Positions 13,348 through 24,316 of a stretch of 64,000 nt of DNA are shown piece after piece. The notes beneath the pieces are model-generated. The model was not told where the DNA came from, did no database searches, and worked only from the letters and a program-made list of their open reading frames with translations. Origin of the DNA: Baylisascaris procyonis (Eukaryota > Nematoda > Chromadorea > Rhabditida > Ascarididae); contig JAZARR010000181.1 in the NCBI GenBank assembly GCA_037389465.1, positions 62,001-126,000 on the forward strand, written 5' to 3'. Made by a program: the position numbers and the translations under genes. Position 1 is the stretch's first letter, and every line of letters begins with the position of its first letter.

Positions 13348-15649
13348 TCCCCTTTTCTTTCTTCGACAAAAAAATTTCATGATTTCTCGGTTGGTAATTT
13401 CCAATTACTCTCTCAAAATCAGTCACAATTGCCTATAAGACAGTTGAATAAATAATTAACCAATAAATTATGCACTTCTTTCATAGATTCTAAAATAAAA
13501 TGAAACACTCTAAACGCTTACTCTTGCAACTCTCTTCGGCTATTCGTTAGAAAATTGATACAAACAACAAACTCTAAAGACTAACTAAATGCGAGCAAGA
13601 AGGGGAGAGGAGAGGTGCCAATACCAAACAAAGAAAAAAACTTATGCATTTGCGCAGAGCAGATGACTAAGTGTAACGCGTATTGCTGTATCCGATATTT
13701 TATTATCTATCGTACAATGCTTAGCAAATAATGTTTGGTAATAATAATGATAAAATTTATAGTATTATAATAAAAATAAATTATAATAGTAACAACAACA
13801 GTAAGAAAAAGAATAAAAACAACAAATAAAATAGTAAAAATAAGAAAAAGAATAAAAATAATACTGCCGTAATGACATCAATAATACCAACAACAATAAT
13901 AGCAAACGCAACACTGATAAAGAATGACAATAAGAGCGAAGAATATATAGCTCGCTAATCTCGCATATTCCCCCCTATATTCGTTTTCATCTGAATAGAC
14001 TAAAAGAATTTCAAATGATCTCGATTAGTCGATCAATAACAATCGATAGCTTTCACTTAATGAATGCTCCCAATATATAATAAAATGCCTCATCTCTTAA
14101 ATAGTTCGACTAATGTTTCAAATTCACCACAAACAAATCCATCTTATGATAGGAGAATTCGATCGAAACGATGCAAAATGACACAAAAATTTTACATATA
14201 TTTAGGCACTTATAAGAGTCTATAAGTGATTAGCAATTTAATGAATAAAAATGAAAATTCTATAGCGGTATATTGAATTACAATAAGTAGCTTATTGCGA
14301 CAAAAATCAAATTCCTTTCTATGCTCGACATATAATTGACAAACTAAAAAATCCATTTGCATCTGAAGAAAACCAAACGAAGAGATCAGCGGTCAAATAG
14401 TTTGGCAGAAGAGCAAATCCCTTTCCCCCTCTTTCTATGTTTCCCTCCCTCCCTCCCTTTAAAGACCACGCTTTGTATATTCAATTCGGAATAACTATAG
14501 ATTTATGCATGAAAGCGAACTCAAACTTTAACACTGAAATAGTCTTAATCACTATCAATAAAGGAATTTGAAAAAAAAACATGATAAGCACAAAAATAAT
14601 TGTGTAAAGGAAACGAATATGCGGTCACTTAGTGATATTAGCTATGAAAGTATTTAAAAAAGCAATCAAAGAATGTACGTGTCACACCATCTCAAAACCA
14701 TCTATCCACAGCTACTTTTTCGAAAGTAGTTTATATTGATATAAGCCCACCTCATAACGCGAATGGGAAGGACCGGGAAACGATGATGGTACTGCTCTGG
14801 TCGAAATCCTCTACAAGCTTCTTTGCTGCGGGTTTTAATTCCGAACCTTCTGCAATCCATCATCACTGTTAGGATGATAACAACATTTCTAGATGTCCTG
14901 TGTCGCTCTCATTTCTCACCATTTTACAATGCCTCGCCACCATCTACCCCACTCCCACTATTTTATAGCGCTCGGACGTAACTTAACCCCCCCCCCCCCA
15001 TATCTAGAGCCCTTTTCACAAGAAACCTCACAAAATCTTACCCCATTATTTAAAAATGTACTGCGAAACGAAATTTAGCATGTTACACACGCCTTCAATA
15101 CCAACAGAAAAGTGCCGATGCGCAGTCTCAATGCAAACCAAACACTGATTACATAAAACCACCTGACTTTTCTGCACCACTAAGTAGCTGCAAATGCTGC
15201 GTAACCAAACCGCTCTTCCTTTAGTTCAGATGGAGTTTCACCCGTCAATACAAAGATGTACACTTTGAACATTCGTATGCATGCGCAGTGGAACGGTGAT
15301 ACTGAAGGTACGGAAACTCCGCGTATGATCCACCTCCTTTCAAATTAATACAGCCCAACCTTTTACCACATTTTCAGTGATATTGCAAATAAGCAGCACA
15401 ATTTAAATAAATACTTTATTGGTGAACAAAACATTCAATATTTGAAAAAAAAATTCTTAAATATAAAAAATTTATTAGCAATATTTATTTAACAATTATA
15501 TAAACCATAAAGGGATCATCATCATTCGCGCGCTCAAAGCACTTCGAAAGAGGAATGTCCTCATACTCGTCTTTCGGTTTTTTCGTGCCACTTCCTCCTC
15601 TTTGTTCCTCATCCTATCCATCCTCGTCACCACTGCAACTCTTGTCACC
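13306..15649. repeat. Segmental duplication A, copy 2
   Basis: It is collinear with 1-2578. This copy is probably at the ancestral site, because at its right end the coding exon continues through to a proper splice acceptor (15679), whereas the other copy is cut there. It holds the terminal exon of the minus-strand gene G3 and about 2.2 kb of downstream DNA, including AT-rich simple sequence at 13730-13880. Confidence 0.9.
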
Positions 15650-15678
15650 AAGTTGTCGCTTCCATCGTTTACCGTCTT
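15485..15678 (-). CDS. G3 terminal exon (acidic C-terminus), with in-frame TAG
   Basis: A good acceptor (TAATTTCAG at 15679-15687) opens a frame reading EDGKRWKRQLGDKSCSGDED. It meets an in-frame TAG, then continues in the same frame through KKPKDEYEDIPLSKCFERA and NDDDPFMVYIIVK to TAA at 15485-15487. The duplicate at 2418-2578 has CAG (Gln) at the TAG position. The protein is either cut about 42 residues short here, or the TAG is a base error or allele. The strongly acidic Gly/Asp/Glu tract and charged composition suggest a disordered tail. No family recognised. The phase of the acceptor does not match the preceding exon perfectly. Confidence 0.6.
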
Positions 15679-15745
15679 CTGAAATTACAAAATCACAGTA
15701 AAACTTTAACAAAGAATTCGAGGATTTTATTCAAAACATTCTTAC

Positions 15746-15828
15746 GACGTAAGAAAACTCAACACTCTTTCAGGTAACTCCTCTCGGCCTTTTCTTTCTG
15801 CTAGCGCTCGGGGGTCGCTAGTGCAGTT
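15746..15828 (-). CDS. G3 exon, charged segment
   Basis: It is bounded by acceptor TTCGTTGCAG (15829 onward) and donor GTAAGA. It reads NCTSDPRALAERKGREELPE and then RVLSFLT. The start phase is 0, matching the end phase of the exon at 16588-16682. Basic and acidic residues predominate, in keeping with the charged terminal exon. Function unknown. Confidence 0.5.
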
Positions 15829-16587
15829 CTGCAACGAACATCAACGGAGGTGCACCAAACTTCGAAAAAGTCTCATTCGAAACTGCAACGGATTAAGGAA
15901 ATATGCTGAGCAATCAACACGCAGTTCAGCCCTTTATGAATCTCAGAAGTTGTTCCTGACTGCTGCAGTTCGTGGTGTATATGGGGAAACGAGTTTTAAC
16001 GCATCGGAAATGAATAAAGACAAGGGTGGTAGAAACGTCATTCACGGTATCATTGGCTAGTGTCCTCCTTCACATTTCCGTTAGGCGGGATCCTCCAGTA
16101 GTAATATCAAAAAAAAAAAACAGCATAAGAAAAAGGCAGAAGTTCATTAGTTACATATGCAATATCTCCGGCCACATAATAGCCACCCTCCCGACACCCA
16201 ACTGAATTCTGATACTCCATTGCTCTGTGCAGATGAACCACCCACCAATACTTCTTGCACATTTACTCACTGCGCGTTGACCTAAGTGCTCCGCACGCCA
16301 TCTTTGTGCCTCTCTACGAGGATTTGCCAATATTTGGAAGTTAAAGATATAAACTTGCGACGAACTGAAATGCAATGAACTGCCATGGCTGTCTTTTATA
16401 CCATGACCCCGTCTATCAAAACTCTAAATCATCATCACCACAAGCAATGAACAACTTTCAACAACGGAACAACAACATATCCGACACTCTGAACCTTCAA
16501 CAAACATAGAAGAGCTAAACATTTTTTAATTTATTGTCCTATAGCCTAGTAGCATTTAACAATGTAAATAAAACAAACTGAATTTAC

Positions 16588-16682
16588 CTGTCGATCGGAA
16601 CGGTTGTCGTTGATGCGTTGACGCATCGCTATTTCTTCATCGAAAGTCCGATCCATACGAAACCTACGAACATTTCATATTT
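16588..16682 (-). CDS. G3 exon, charged helical segment
   Basis: It has acceptor TTTTCAG and donor GTAAAT. The frame reads FRMDRTFDEEIAMRQRINDN followed by RSDRQ. Just upstream the same frame has a TGA. Adding one A to the AAA run near 16671 would remove it and make the exon start in phase 0 with KYENVRRFRMD, matching the phase-0 end of the exon at 17966-18040. Without that, translation could start at the ATG whose first base is 16656. I favour an undercalled A. Function unknown. Confidence 0.6.
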
Positions 16683-16689
16683 CTGAAAA

Positions 16690-17960
16690 TAGCTCCAGCT
16701 TAGAAATGGAAGCAAAAAGATGAATTTAAACCACCTCCTACCAATAAACGCTTTGGACGACAATCACCGTTCCCAACGAGAATGAACGATTTGGTCCAAT
16801 TCCGCAATTCAATAAGTACAAAACGAAATCACAAGCAAATCGGAAAATGATGTCAGATGATTTATGCTGTATATGCTTTTGCATTTCGCTTCAGAAATAT
16901 CAATCTAAATATGCGAAACAATGACTAGATGCCTAATAATGCGTTTTCATACAAAAAAAAGTCAACCGTGAAACTCCCCATCGAGAAGAATCTAAAGTCA
17001 CAGTGCTCTTCTGAGTGCTAACATTTTATGAAGTTTTTAAACGTCTAAATGACAAAAAAATATACCACCGAAAGAAATGAACATAGAAATCGGAGGTCAT
17101 AGAAGTAGCCGAAAAATGACAGTTCCGTAACGCTTTACAAGCAGATAGATATACATATACACAGCAGAATTACACTTACGAATCCACATTCTCGGGATTA
17201 CAGTGTTTTGTTGTGCTCAATTTCAGTTTCAGAATTTAGAAAAGCGAAATGGAACGAAAACGGGCGCTCGCTAATTTATATTAGCCGCACCATTTTTCAC
17301 TCGCATAACGAACTGGACAAGCTAGGTTTTTCGTATATTCACATACTCAAATGTTAGTCTTTTCAAGAGCAAAGAGACTTTATGTACCCGAATCTGAAAC
17401 TTAATTTATAGCAGCTTGAAAACCAGAAGGGTATCAATAATACAGTTTGCTAAAAGAGTAGTGGCGAACTTCCGTCTTGAGCACAAATATCGAAAGAAAG
17501 GGGTAGATCAGTCTATGCTACATTAGTCTACCAAGCGCTAACCCCTAACTCGTGCAACAACCCCTATGGGGATCATACCATATGCCTGCCAGTTGTTCTT
17601 GTTTAGAATGAGCAAATCGTGTCTCTTATCTTTACTTGAACTGAAATGCATAAGTGAAACGATCACAATAAAAGGAATTGCATACTAGCAACAATGCGCC
17701 CCATACATAATTCAACGTTTTATTGCACATCACATGCAAATTTCGCCTCCATGTACTCCCTCCCCTCTCCCTCTCCCACCTCCCCTCCCTTCCTTCCTCC
17801 TCACCTTTCCTCAAGAAAACATATCCGCAAACCGTCATTTTTCAATTATAAATTTTTTTTTACCGCATATTATTAAGAACTAGCGAGTCAAGTAAGCCAA
17901 CTGATCACGACCAGACTATCGTAACTTGACACACAACCAACCAACCCAAACAGAAGTCAG
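16690..17960. other. Intron or spacer; nothing recognised
   Basis: AT-rich DNA between two minus-strand exons. There is a pyrimidine-rich stretch at 17750-17815. No open frame has supporting splice sites. Confidence 0.5.
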
Positions 17961-17965
17961 CTTAC

Positions 17966-18040
17966 CATGCCTAGGAGATGCCTGGATATGAGTGAGACCT
18001 CCTTCATCGTGTCCTCCGGATGCTCGAGAATGATTTTATC
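17966..18040 (-). CDS. G3 exon (25 codons)
   Basis: Acceptor ATTTTTAG and donor GTAAGC enclose exactly 25 codons in phase 0-0: DKIILEHPEDTMKEVSLISR then HLLGM. The amphipathic composition suggests helix. No stop in this frame; the other frames contain stops. Function unknown. Confidence 0.75.
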
Positions 18041-18410
18041 CTAAAAATTCCTATTATGTAAAAAAACACAACCAGCCTCTCGCATTATATCCGATAATAG
18101 CCTCGTTTCCCACATTCAACGCTAATAGAACTTCGAGTACCTTCCCTTCTTTTTTCTACTATCATTGCAAAACCCGTTAGATAACGCTACGCTCTGAGAA
18201 AATACAAAGCAAAGACAGTGCTGGGAGAGAGCTTTCCAACCTCAAAGTTGACTTTGCGCACCTGGAAAACAAAGAAAGTCGCAGCCGAGACTTCGTCGGG
18301 CACCACAAAAAACCTTCCCTCGCCTCGGTTCGGTTCCTAGTCCCAAAATCCGAATTCCTTGCCTCAACCTTTCCATACGCCGAAATAAAGTATAATGGCA
18401 GAATACTCAC

Positions 18411-18516
18411 TGCTTTGCGATATGCTGGAATCTGTCAGTTGTGATCGCACGGTTCACAACCGACTGGAAGCGACGCAATGAGTCGCCCAATAGACCTCCC
18501 TCGTTGTCAGCATCAA
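18411..18516 (-). CDS. G3 exon (34 codons)
   Basis: Acceptor ATCTTTTAG and donor GTGAGT enclose one open frame: DADNEGGLLGDSLRRFQSVV then NRAITTDRFQHIAK. It needs one leftover base from the previous exon and leaves two. Neither phase matches the neighbours I found, so at least one small exon is missing from this model or a base is miscalled. The segment is probably helical. Function unknown. Confidence 0.72.
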
Positions 18517-18729
18517 CTAAAAGATAATGTAGTAAAACACGGCTCCTTGTACACACATATTAGGACCCTAATTAGGATTCCAATCATTGCCAGGCTAATT
18601 TTCTGTGTCTGAAAATGATCTCAACTTTCTTCCACCCCTTCCACAAAGAAATTAATTAAAGAATTATTTTTTCTTCCACCCCCTCTTTCGTCCCTCCACC
18701 ATCCACACCGTTACCTACTGCTTCTCATC

Positions 18730-18838
<109 letters not shown>

Positions 18839-18864
18839 AAATACAAGAAAAAATTGACACAAAC

Positions 18865-18959
18865 CGGTCAGCGATGTCCCTCTTCGCATCGGCGTTGTTT
18901 TTCAAGATGTTTGCGCGCTCCTTCAGCGCCTTCCAGTTAAATCCCGAGCTCACTGATCT
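18865..18959 (-). CDS. G3 exon, Lys/Arg/Ala-rich helix
   Basis: The frame reads SVSSGFNWKALKERANILKN then NADAKRDIADR, with donor GTTTGT. If the acceptor is TTTAGAG (first exon base 18957), the phase fits the exon at 19178-19262 exactly (leftover AG plus A). The standard TTTAG two bases earlier would put the frame out. Long helix likely. Function unknown. Confidence 0.68.
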
Positions 18960-19177
18960 CTAAATATCTCAACATTAAAACTCAATTCACCGATAAGATG
19001 CATTCGTCACAACTTGAAAACCTATAAAAATCCTTAAGATGATGGAATCCATATAAGCAGAGTAATGAGCTCCCTCCATATAATCCAAATAAACTTCAAC
19101 GCTATAAAAACAATCATGCCGGATTGTGAGCGGACTTCCTCTAAAACCACAGAAACTAGTTATTATGACCGCCTTAC

Positions 19178-19262
19178 CTTTGCGCCTTAACGGTCTCTCT
19201 TTCAGAGAGTGCCGCAAATGGTGGATGCTTTCGCAACTGCTTAATTCTGAAGCATATATCAC
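19178..19262 (-). CDS. G3 exon (27 codons)
   Basis: Acceptor GTTTTTAG and donor GTAAGG. Frame: DICFRIKQLRKHPPFAALSE then RETVKAQ. It needs one leftover base and leaves two. The incoming phase matches the preceding exon (19595-19680) once a single T undercall there is allowed, and the outgoing phase fits the next exon. The basic, helix-forming stretch continues from exon to exon, which supports one protein. Function unknown. Confidence 0.75.
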
Positions 19263-19594
19263 CTAAAAACTTTATAAAGGAACTTCAGAGAGGAATTTGT
19301 TGATTAGACAACCGAACAAACGCTGAAACCTCGCATACGAAATAATTTCGTAGAGACATCACGCTCACCGATAGTAACATATCACTTATAGATAGTTACC
19401 GAATCCTTAATAACCACGAAGGATAATATTTAACGATCCAATAATACAGACCTGCTCCCTGCTTCTTTGAAGAACCGCTGAGGATTTAATCTTTCACACC
19501 CTCTAATGTTGACCTATTGAAGACATCTCCAAATTTGGCAAATTAAGATCCCCATTCAAAACTTGTACGTGTAAAAAGATGAAAAAAGACTTAC

Positions 19595-19680
19595 AGCCTA
19601 AACTTCCGCTGCAACCGATTTTATCCCTTTCCCCCATTCGCTATAGTCATCCACTGCCACATGATTAGGGCCATGATGAG
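19595..19680 (-). CDS. G3 exon with DYSEWGKGIK motif
   Basis: Acceptor TTTGCATAG and donor GTAAGT. It reads AHHGPNHVAVDDYSEWGKGI then KSVAAEV, followed in frame by TAG only four bases before the donor. One extra T in the TTT run (near 19600) changes this to LeuGly, gives the outgoing phase of 1 and matches the next exon. I therefore treat the stop as a base undercall. No domain recognised. Confidence 0.66.
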
Positions 19681-20063
19681 CTATGCAAACAGAATAATAA
19701 ACAATTACCTATATATTGGTGTTTTTCCACAGGGAAATATGGAAACACGAATAATTTACCACATTTTCTACCTTTAATTTCTGCCATATTTCTATCAGCA
19801 ATTTCCTGCGCAAATCGCAGTTTTGTTCGATGTAATTTCGAGCCAGTTATCTTGACAGTGGTGAGTCTACGTTAACCTTTAGTCCGATTTTTTCTCCAAT
19901 TCTAGGGACATTCGTTTCAGGAAGCAATCATTTTTGAAATTCCTGTCGAGTCGATAAAAAACTATCAAAAAGCTTTTAACGTTTTTGCATTCCACACATT
20001 CACTCACCTTCTTTTTCTTATTAAATTTTATTTGTCGAATTTCCCTCTCAATACTCTCCTTAC

Positions 20064-20120
20064 ATAGGTTGCAAAGCTCCCCTTCAAATGCCATTGACGA
20101 AAAAATGTTGGGTGATAAAT
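20064..20120 (-). CDS. G3 duplicated exon pair, copy 1, second exon
   Basis: 57 bp between TTTTGCTGCAG and donor GTAAGG, phase 0-0: IYHPTFFRQWHLKGSFATY. It is the same length as its paralogue at 20649-20705, from which it differs at four residues. Another frame (DLSPNIFSSMAFEGELCNL) is also open, but it is disfavoured by the phase of the preceding exon. Confidence 0.6.
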
Positions 20121-20160
20121 CTGCAGCAAAATCCAAAAAAGAGCATAAAATAATATTCAC

Positions 20161-20296
20161 CTCCGATAGAAGAATGAGCGTATCCAGCCGTAAGTATCTC
20201 ACACATCCTTGATTCGTTCGCGTAAATGGGCTGGAAGTTTCGTACCAAATGGCTGAACAACTTGCGTACATTCGCACCTATGCGGACAAATGGACT
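20161..20296 (-). CDS. G3 duplicated exon pair, copy 1, first exon
   Basis: 136 bp between acceptor CACTTTTTCAG and donor GTGAAT. Comparison with 20747-20882 shows the shared frame: ...VVQPFGTKLPAHLRERIKDV then R-YLRLDTLILLSE. This copy is one base short at GATGTGTGAG (near 20200). Restoring it makes the exon open to phase 0, which fits the 57-bp exon that follows. Another uninterrupted frame (RIGANVRKLFSHLVRNFQPI) exists here, but the copy 2 exon has a stop in it. Helical, domain unknown. Confidence 0.55.
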
Positions 20297-20347
20297 CTGA
20301 AAAAGTGCTAACACATGATGAAGACAGCTATACGCACGACCAACAAG

Positions 20348-20645
20348 ACAGCTGTAGATTCAACTGCAGCTACAACCTCAGCACACATTCATAACTGCGA
20401 AAAGATACAAGTAGACAAAGATTTTGTGAAATACGTAACCGTCCAAGTAGAAAACTAACAGCACCATAACAAAATGATGCTGTACCGCATCGTAGTGTGC
20501 GTTCAATACTCAAAGGTCAGCCAGCCAATGCACCCACTATCACACACAAAAACGCAACGCAAAACGCGCACGCTTATCTTACTCTCGTTGTCTGCAAGCT
20601 CTTTCTCTCTTTGTTTGCAGCTCTGCCCCCATAACATTTCTAACT
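20348..20645. repeat. Intronic repeat segment, copy 1 (pairs with 21922-22219)
   Basis: About 300 bp, roughly 90% identical to 21922-22219. Landmarks are GATTCAACTGCA, CATTCATAACTGCGAAAA, ATGATGCTGTACCGCATCG and TTGTCTGCAAGCTCTTTCTC. It lies between the two copies of the duplicated exon pair and marks the extent of the duplicated unit. Non-coding as far as I can see. Confidence 0.8.
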
Positions 20646-20648
20646 TAC

Positions 20649-20705
20649 ATAGGTTGCAATGTTCCCTTTCAAATGCCATAGATGAAAAAATGTTGGGCGA
20701 TAAAT
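20649..20705 (-). CDS. G3 duplicated exon pair, copy 2, second exon
   Basis: 57 bp between TTTTGCTGCAG and donor GTAAGT, 19 codons in phase 0-0: IYRPTFFHLWHLKGNIATY. The intron before it is only about 41 bp. It parallels 20064-20120, with the same intron arrangement in both copies. Confidence 0.62.
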
Positions 20706-20746
20706 CTGCAGCAAAAGCCAAAAAAGAAGCATGAAAGAATACTCAC

Positions 20747-20882
20747 CTCCGACGGGAGAATCAGCCATCCAGCCGCAAGCATCTCAAAACATCCTTGATT
20801 CGTCTGCGTAAATCGGCTGGAAGCTTCGTACCAAATGGCTGAACAATTTGCACACATTCGCACCTATGCGTACAAATGAACC
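20747..20882 (-). CDS. G3 duplicated exon pair, copy 2, first exon
   Basis: 136 bp between CACTTTTTCAG and donor GTGAGT. The frame reads QIVQPFGTKLPADLRRRIKD then VLRCLRLDG, and would continue LILPSE if the GG at 20763-20766 is read as GGG. Identical exon lengths in both copies, and frame breaks at different positions in each, argue for two real exons with independent base undercalls. They may be used alternatively, or together as a repeat in the protein. Confidence 0.58.
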
Positions 20883-20899
20883 CTGAAAAAGTGCTAACA

Positions 20900-23140
20900 C
20901 ATGATGAAGTCGAGATTTAGATAAGTTTCCCAACATTCGCCCTTCCTCATTCGACATCAAGCGAGGGAAATGAAGCAATGTAGAGGATAGAGCTGAATCG
21001 TTTTTTTTTTCTTTTTTTGCAAATAACAACAAATCCGAAATCGACTATATTTTTCACCGCAGCAAAAAAAAATCTTTTTTCTCGTCTAATGATTGATTAT
21101 GCAGAATAATTTCTTATCTTCTTCCCATATCGCATTGCGTTTACCTTAGGACAAGTAAAAAAGAGAGAATCGAATGCGCTGCTTCATAACAATATTGGCA
21201 TGGAGGCAAACAACTGCATTTAAAATGATGCATTTCTCTGAATTCATTAAAAGAATGCATAAAGTTCTATTTGTCTATCCCCACTTCAAAAAAATGAAGA
21301 TAACGGCAGCATACAGGAAGAAAGATACAACTGCATGTGTTATGGGTCATCTGTTATAGTGCCATCGAATATAACCTCTCAAGCATGACACCTCCCTTCA
21401 AGATCAAGGAAGATGTTCCAAGCAGCATTAATAACTCACTGAACCAATATTCGATTATATGCAAAGATCGGGTTTGCATAACACAATTATCTATTTCTAG
21501 AAGATATACAATATACATCCTTCACCTACCCATAGCTTCCACTACTACAACCTCTCGGGGATCAATGCACAAAAATCGTTAAGCAGCGCATTTTTAAAAT
21601 AATGAAACTCATAATTGTACGGCGAAATAGCAATGCAAATTGAAAACAGCACTCTAACCTGAAAGCATTTTTGATAAAACACCTAATTCGTGAACGAACT
21701 CAGGAAGCCAATGTGTTACAGTTGGAAAATGTCACCAATTTTCCGTAAGGGCAGAGACGACAATAACAAATAATATTAGCTGGTGACGGGACCATAAGAG
21801 TAAACGCATAAAAAGAAGGAGAAAGGGACGTGGAAAAGGGGAGAGGGTACAATTATCGAATCTTTCAACTTAACGAATCATTCCCCGCCCTTATAAGGAT
21901 GTGTATGCATGACCAGGACACAGCTACAGATTCAACTGCAACTACAACCTCAGCACACATTCATAACTGCGAAAAAATGCAAATAGACAAGGATTTTGTG
22001 AACTATGCAACCTTCCAAATAGAAAACCAACAGCACCATAACAAAATGATGCTGTACCGCATCGTAGTGTGCGTTCAATACTCAATGGTCGGCCAGCTAA
22101 CGCGCCTGCCATCACACACAAAAAACGCAACGCACAACATGCACGCTTATCTTACTCTCGTTGTCTGCAAGCTCTTTCTCTCTTTGTTTGCAGCTCTGCC
22201 CCTATAACATTTCTAACTGTACAACAGCATGTACGCGTTCGAATTGCATATATCTGTTGCGGCCCTATATATCTCATCTAAATAAAAAACATTGAGGTTA
22301 CAAGTGAGTAAGCGAAGCTCCACCTACAGCCACATAGCGTTGGCCACTATTCTTGCATTTTTCCTGTAATTCGACGTTACTCTTTCATCTTCCTTTTAGA
22401 ACGGATAGATAATTGCACTGTGGTAGTGCTATCTGATAGTCTATCGCAAGAATGCTTCAGATACGAATATTAGTAAAAGAATTCAAATTGTACCATTTGT
22501 TTGAACGTTTCTCTTGTGTTAAGACATAGCCATACTTGCATCATATATAAGCTGGAAGGAGAATTTAAGCACCCTATCGACTCCTTGAGAAAATGTATCG
22601 GCTCTCACTAACAAAATGGGTAGACAAGTTTTAACAACTAGAATGAGGCTTCTGCATTCAGTACTTCCTGTTTTATATACCTCCATAGACAATATCAACT
22701 GATCAACTGAAACGCTGAATTTAACTGCAGCGATGGACAAAGAAGCATGGATTCACAACGACACGGCTATATGCAGCGATGGGTGATTTTGACACAATTA
22801 AATGACCTCTATGAGATCTGAAATTCAGATTCCGGCCTTTTGGTTTGCAAAAACGAGTCGATTCTTGTCATCCTGGACTCCGGAAAAAAAGCTAGAACTC
22901 AATTCCTTGACTCCGACTGCTTCCACAGCATGAACTTAGGGAAAATTACCAGAGTAGTCTTTGCGACCAAAGATGGTGACTCCGAGAGTTAACTTCTACG
23001 ATCAACTCTTGGAGTCGCTCATCTCTGGTCGTGAGGTTGTTGGAATGAATTTTTTTAAAATGACTTTTTTTAGTCGATAGAAAAAATATCTCTAAGCAAT
23101 CAAAGTTAATGTTTGCACTAAATATCCTTAAAAATAGAAA
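20900..23140. other. G3 intron region; one repeat, no firm exon
   Basis: It contains the repeat segment 21922-22219. Open frames at 22519-22740 and 22946-23150 (minus) have partial acceptor-like sequences, but I could not fit splice phases. The rest of the MIB/HERC2-like domain should be encoded here. Confidence 0.45.
21922..22219. repeat. Intronic repeat segment, copy 2 (pairs with 20348-20645)
   Basis: Matches 20348-20645. It suggests that the tandem exon duplication originally covered more than the two exons, or that a third unit has lost its exons. Confidence 0.8.
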
Positions 23141-23151
23141 TAAAAAGTAAC

Positions 23152-23335
23152 CATCTCCGACAGGCGAAATAGCAGTTCCAAGGGTGTCATTGCCGTGATT
23201 TCTCCATTTCCAATCGGGACCACGTGTCACTCGACAACCAACTGAACACGCTGTTGCCACATCCGAAGGTGCATTTGTCGGCAATCCACGACCACTTTTA
23301 TTAAAACTCGAGATCCACGACGATATCGGGGTATT
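23152..23335 (-). CDS. G3 exon encoding part of a MIB/HERC2-like domain
   Basis: Acceptor TTTTCTTTAG and a donor-like GTTACT enclose 61 codons in one frame. The first half is Ser/Asn-rich (NTPISSWISSFNKSGRGLPT). The second half reads CRVTRGPDWKWRNHGND then LGTAISPVGDG. The core RGPDWKW followed by a Gly-rich turn is the signature of the MIB/HERC2 domain, found in ubiquitin ligases of the Mind bomb, HERC2 and HECTD1 families. The usual WxDQDG continuation is altered here (NHGND) and the C-terminal half must lie in a later exon. This points to G3 being a ubiquitin-ligase-type protein, but no RING, ankyrin or HECT domain is visible in the exons found. Confidence 0.7.
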
Positions 23336-23603
23336 CTAAAGAAAAAAATGCTTATATATAGGCTCTCAAAAAAATTAGGCACTCGTATATTCGCTGCTTC
23401 CGAATAATTACTTTGCGAACCGTATCGTTAATGCGCATTTACATCGTACGCATGAGAACGGATCACAAACGTGCCGCTGACTGCGAATGGAATAAAGTTT
23501 TATTAAGCAACTACAAACACCCTTCCCTTAGAAAAACTCGCATCTTCCCATCCTACGCTTCATTCCTAGCTACCAGACCAGATTTTAATAATTATAAGTT
23601 TAC

Positions 23604-23832
23604 CCAGTTTTCGGCACAGAGCTCGAAGTTATATCCGAAAGGACCGCGCCACTAGTGACTTTATTGTTGGCAGCTCCACCGGGTAGATGGATGTAAGCTG
23701 TTTCGGCCAAAGGCAGCCGCTGCTCTCGCTCGCACCTGCCTCCTTCTCTTTGCCACCCGCCGGATTCCGCTTCATTCTTCTGTTCAGTGCCGCCGCAGAC
23801 TGCTTCTCTTCACATGGTTTCAAATCATCCAC
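23604..23832 (-). CDS. G3 exon, low-complexity Ser/Ala/Lys-rich
   Basis: Acceptor CATAATTCAG and donor GTAAAC. The 5' part is open in one frame (VDDLKPCEEKQSAAALNRRM) and the 3' part in another (AETAYIHLPGGAANNKVTSG then AVLSDITSSSVPKTG). A single missing base in the middle would join them. A second, in the GGG at the donor (23603-23605), would give the phase 0 needed by the next exon. Likely a disordered linker before the MIB/HERC2-like region. Confidence 0.6.
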
Positions 23833-24250
23833 CTGAATTATGCAAACTTAGTGATATCACAAAAATTACAAAGTGCACAAATGGCTGCCATAAGGCGCTT
23901 ATCTAATTGCCTTTTTCATCTAAAAATATCGACGTTTAAAATGTCGAAACGTCTAAAATGTCGACGTTTCTTTATGTTTCTTTGTAAAAGTGATGAAATT
24001 CTTTTTTCACCACAATATGAAAATTGTTAATTCTGATGAAAACTGAGCGCGAGTTTTTGTGATTGAAAGCAATCAACTTTTCGCCTGTTTATGAAATTTC
24101 GTTTGCGAACCGAAAAAATAACATTCCTTCCTTCTCCACGTGATGCCCCATATCCCCTTTCATAAGAAAACAACGACCCGGTGAAGTGCGAACGAAATTT
24201 CCATTCCCAAATAGTTGACACGTCTCGACGAAAAACGATGCTTATCTTAC

Positions 24251-24287
24251 TCAAAGCGCTAGCTATCCTTCCATATTCCACAGGAGA
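24251..24287 (-). CDS. Possible small G3 exon
   Basis: Acceptor GGGTTTAG and donor GTAAGA enclose 37 bp open in one frame (SPVEYGRIASAL). It is short, so the call rests on the splice sites. It lies 30 bp from telomeric array 2. Confidence 0.35.
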
Positions 24288-24316
24288 CTAAACCCATATT
24301 CGACACAACAACACTA

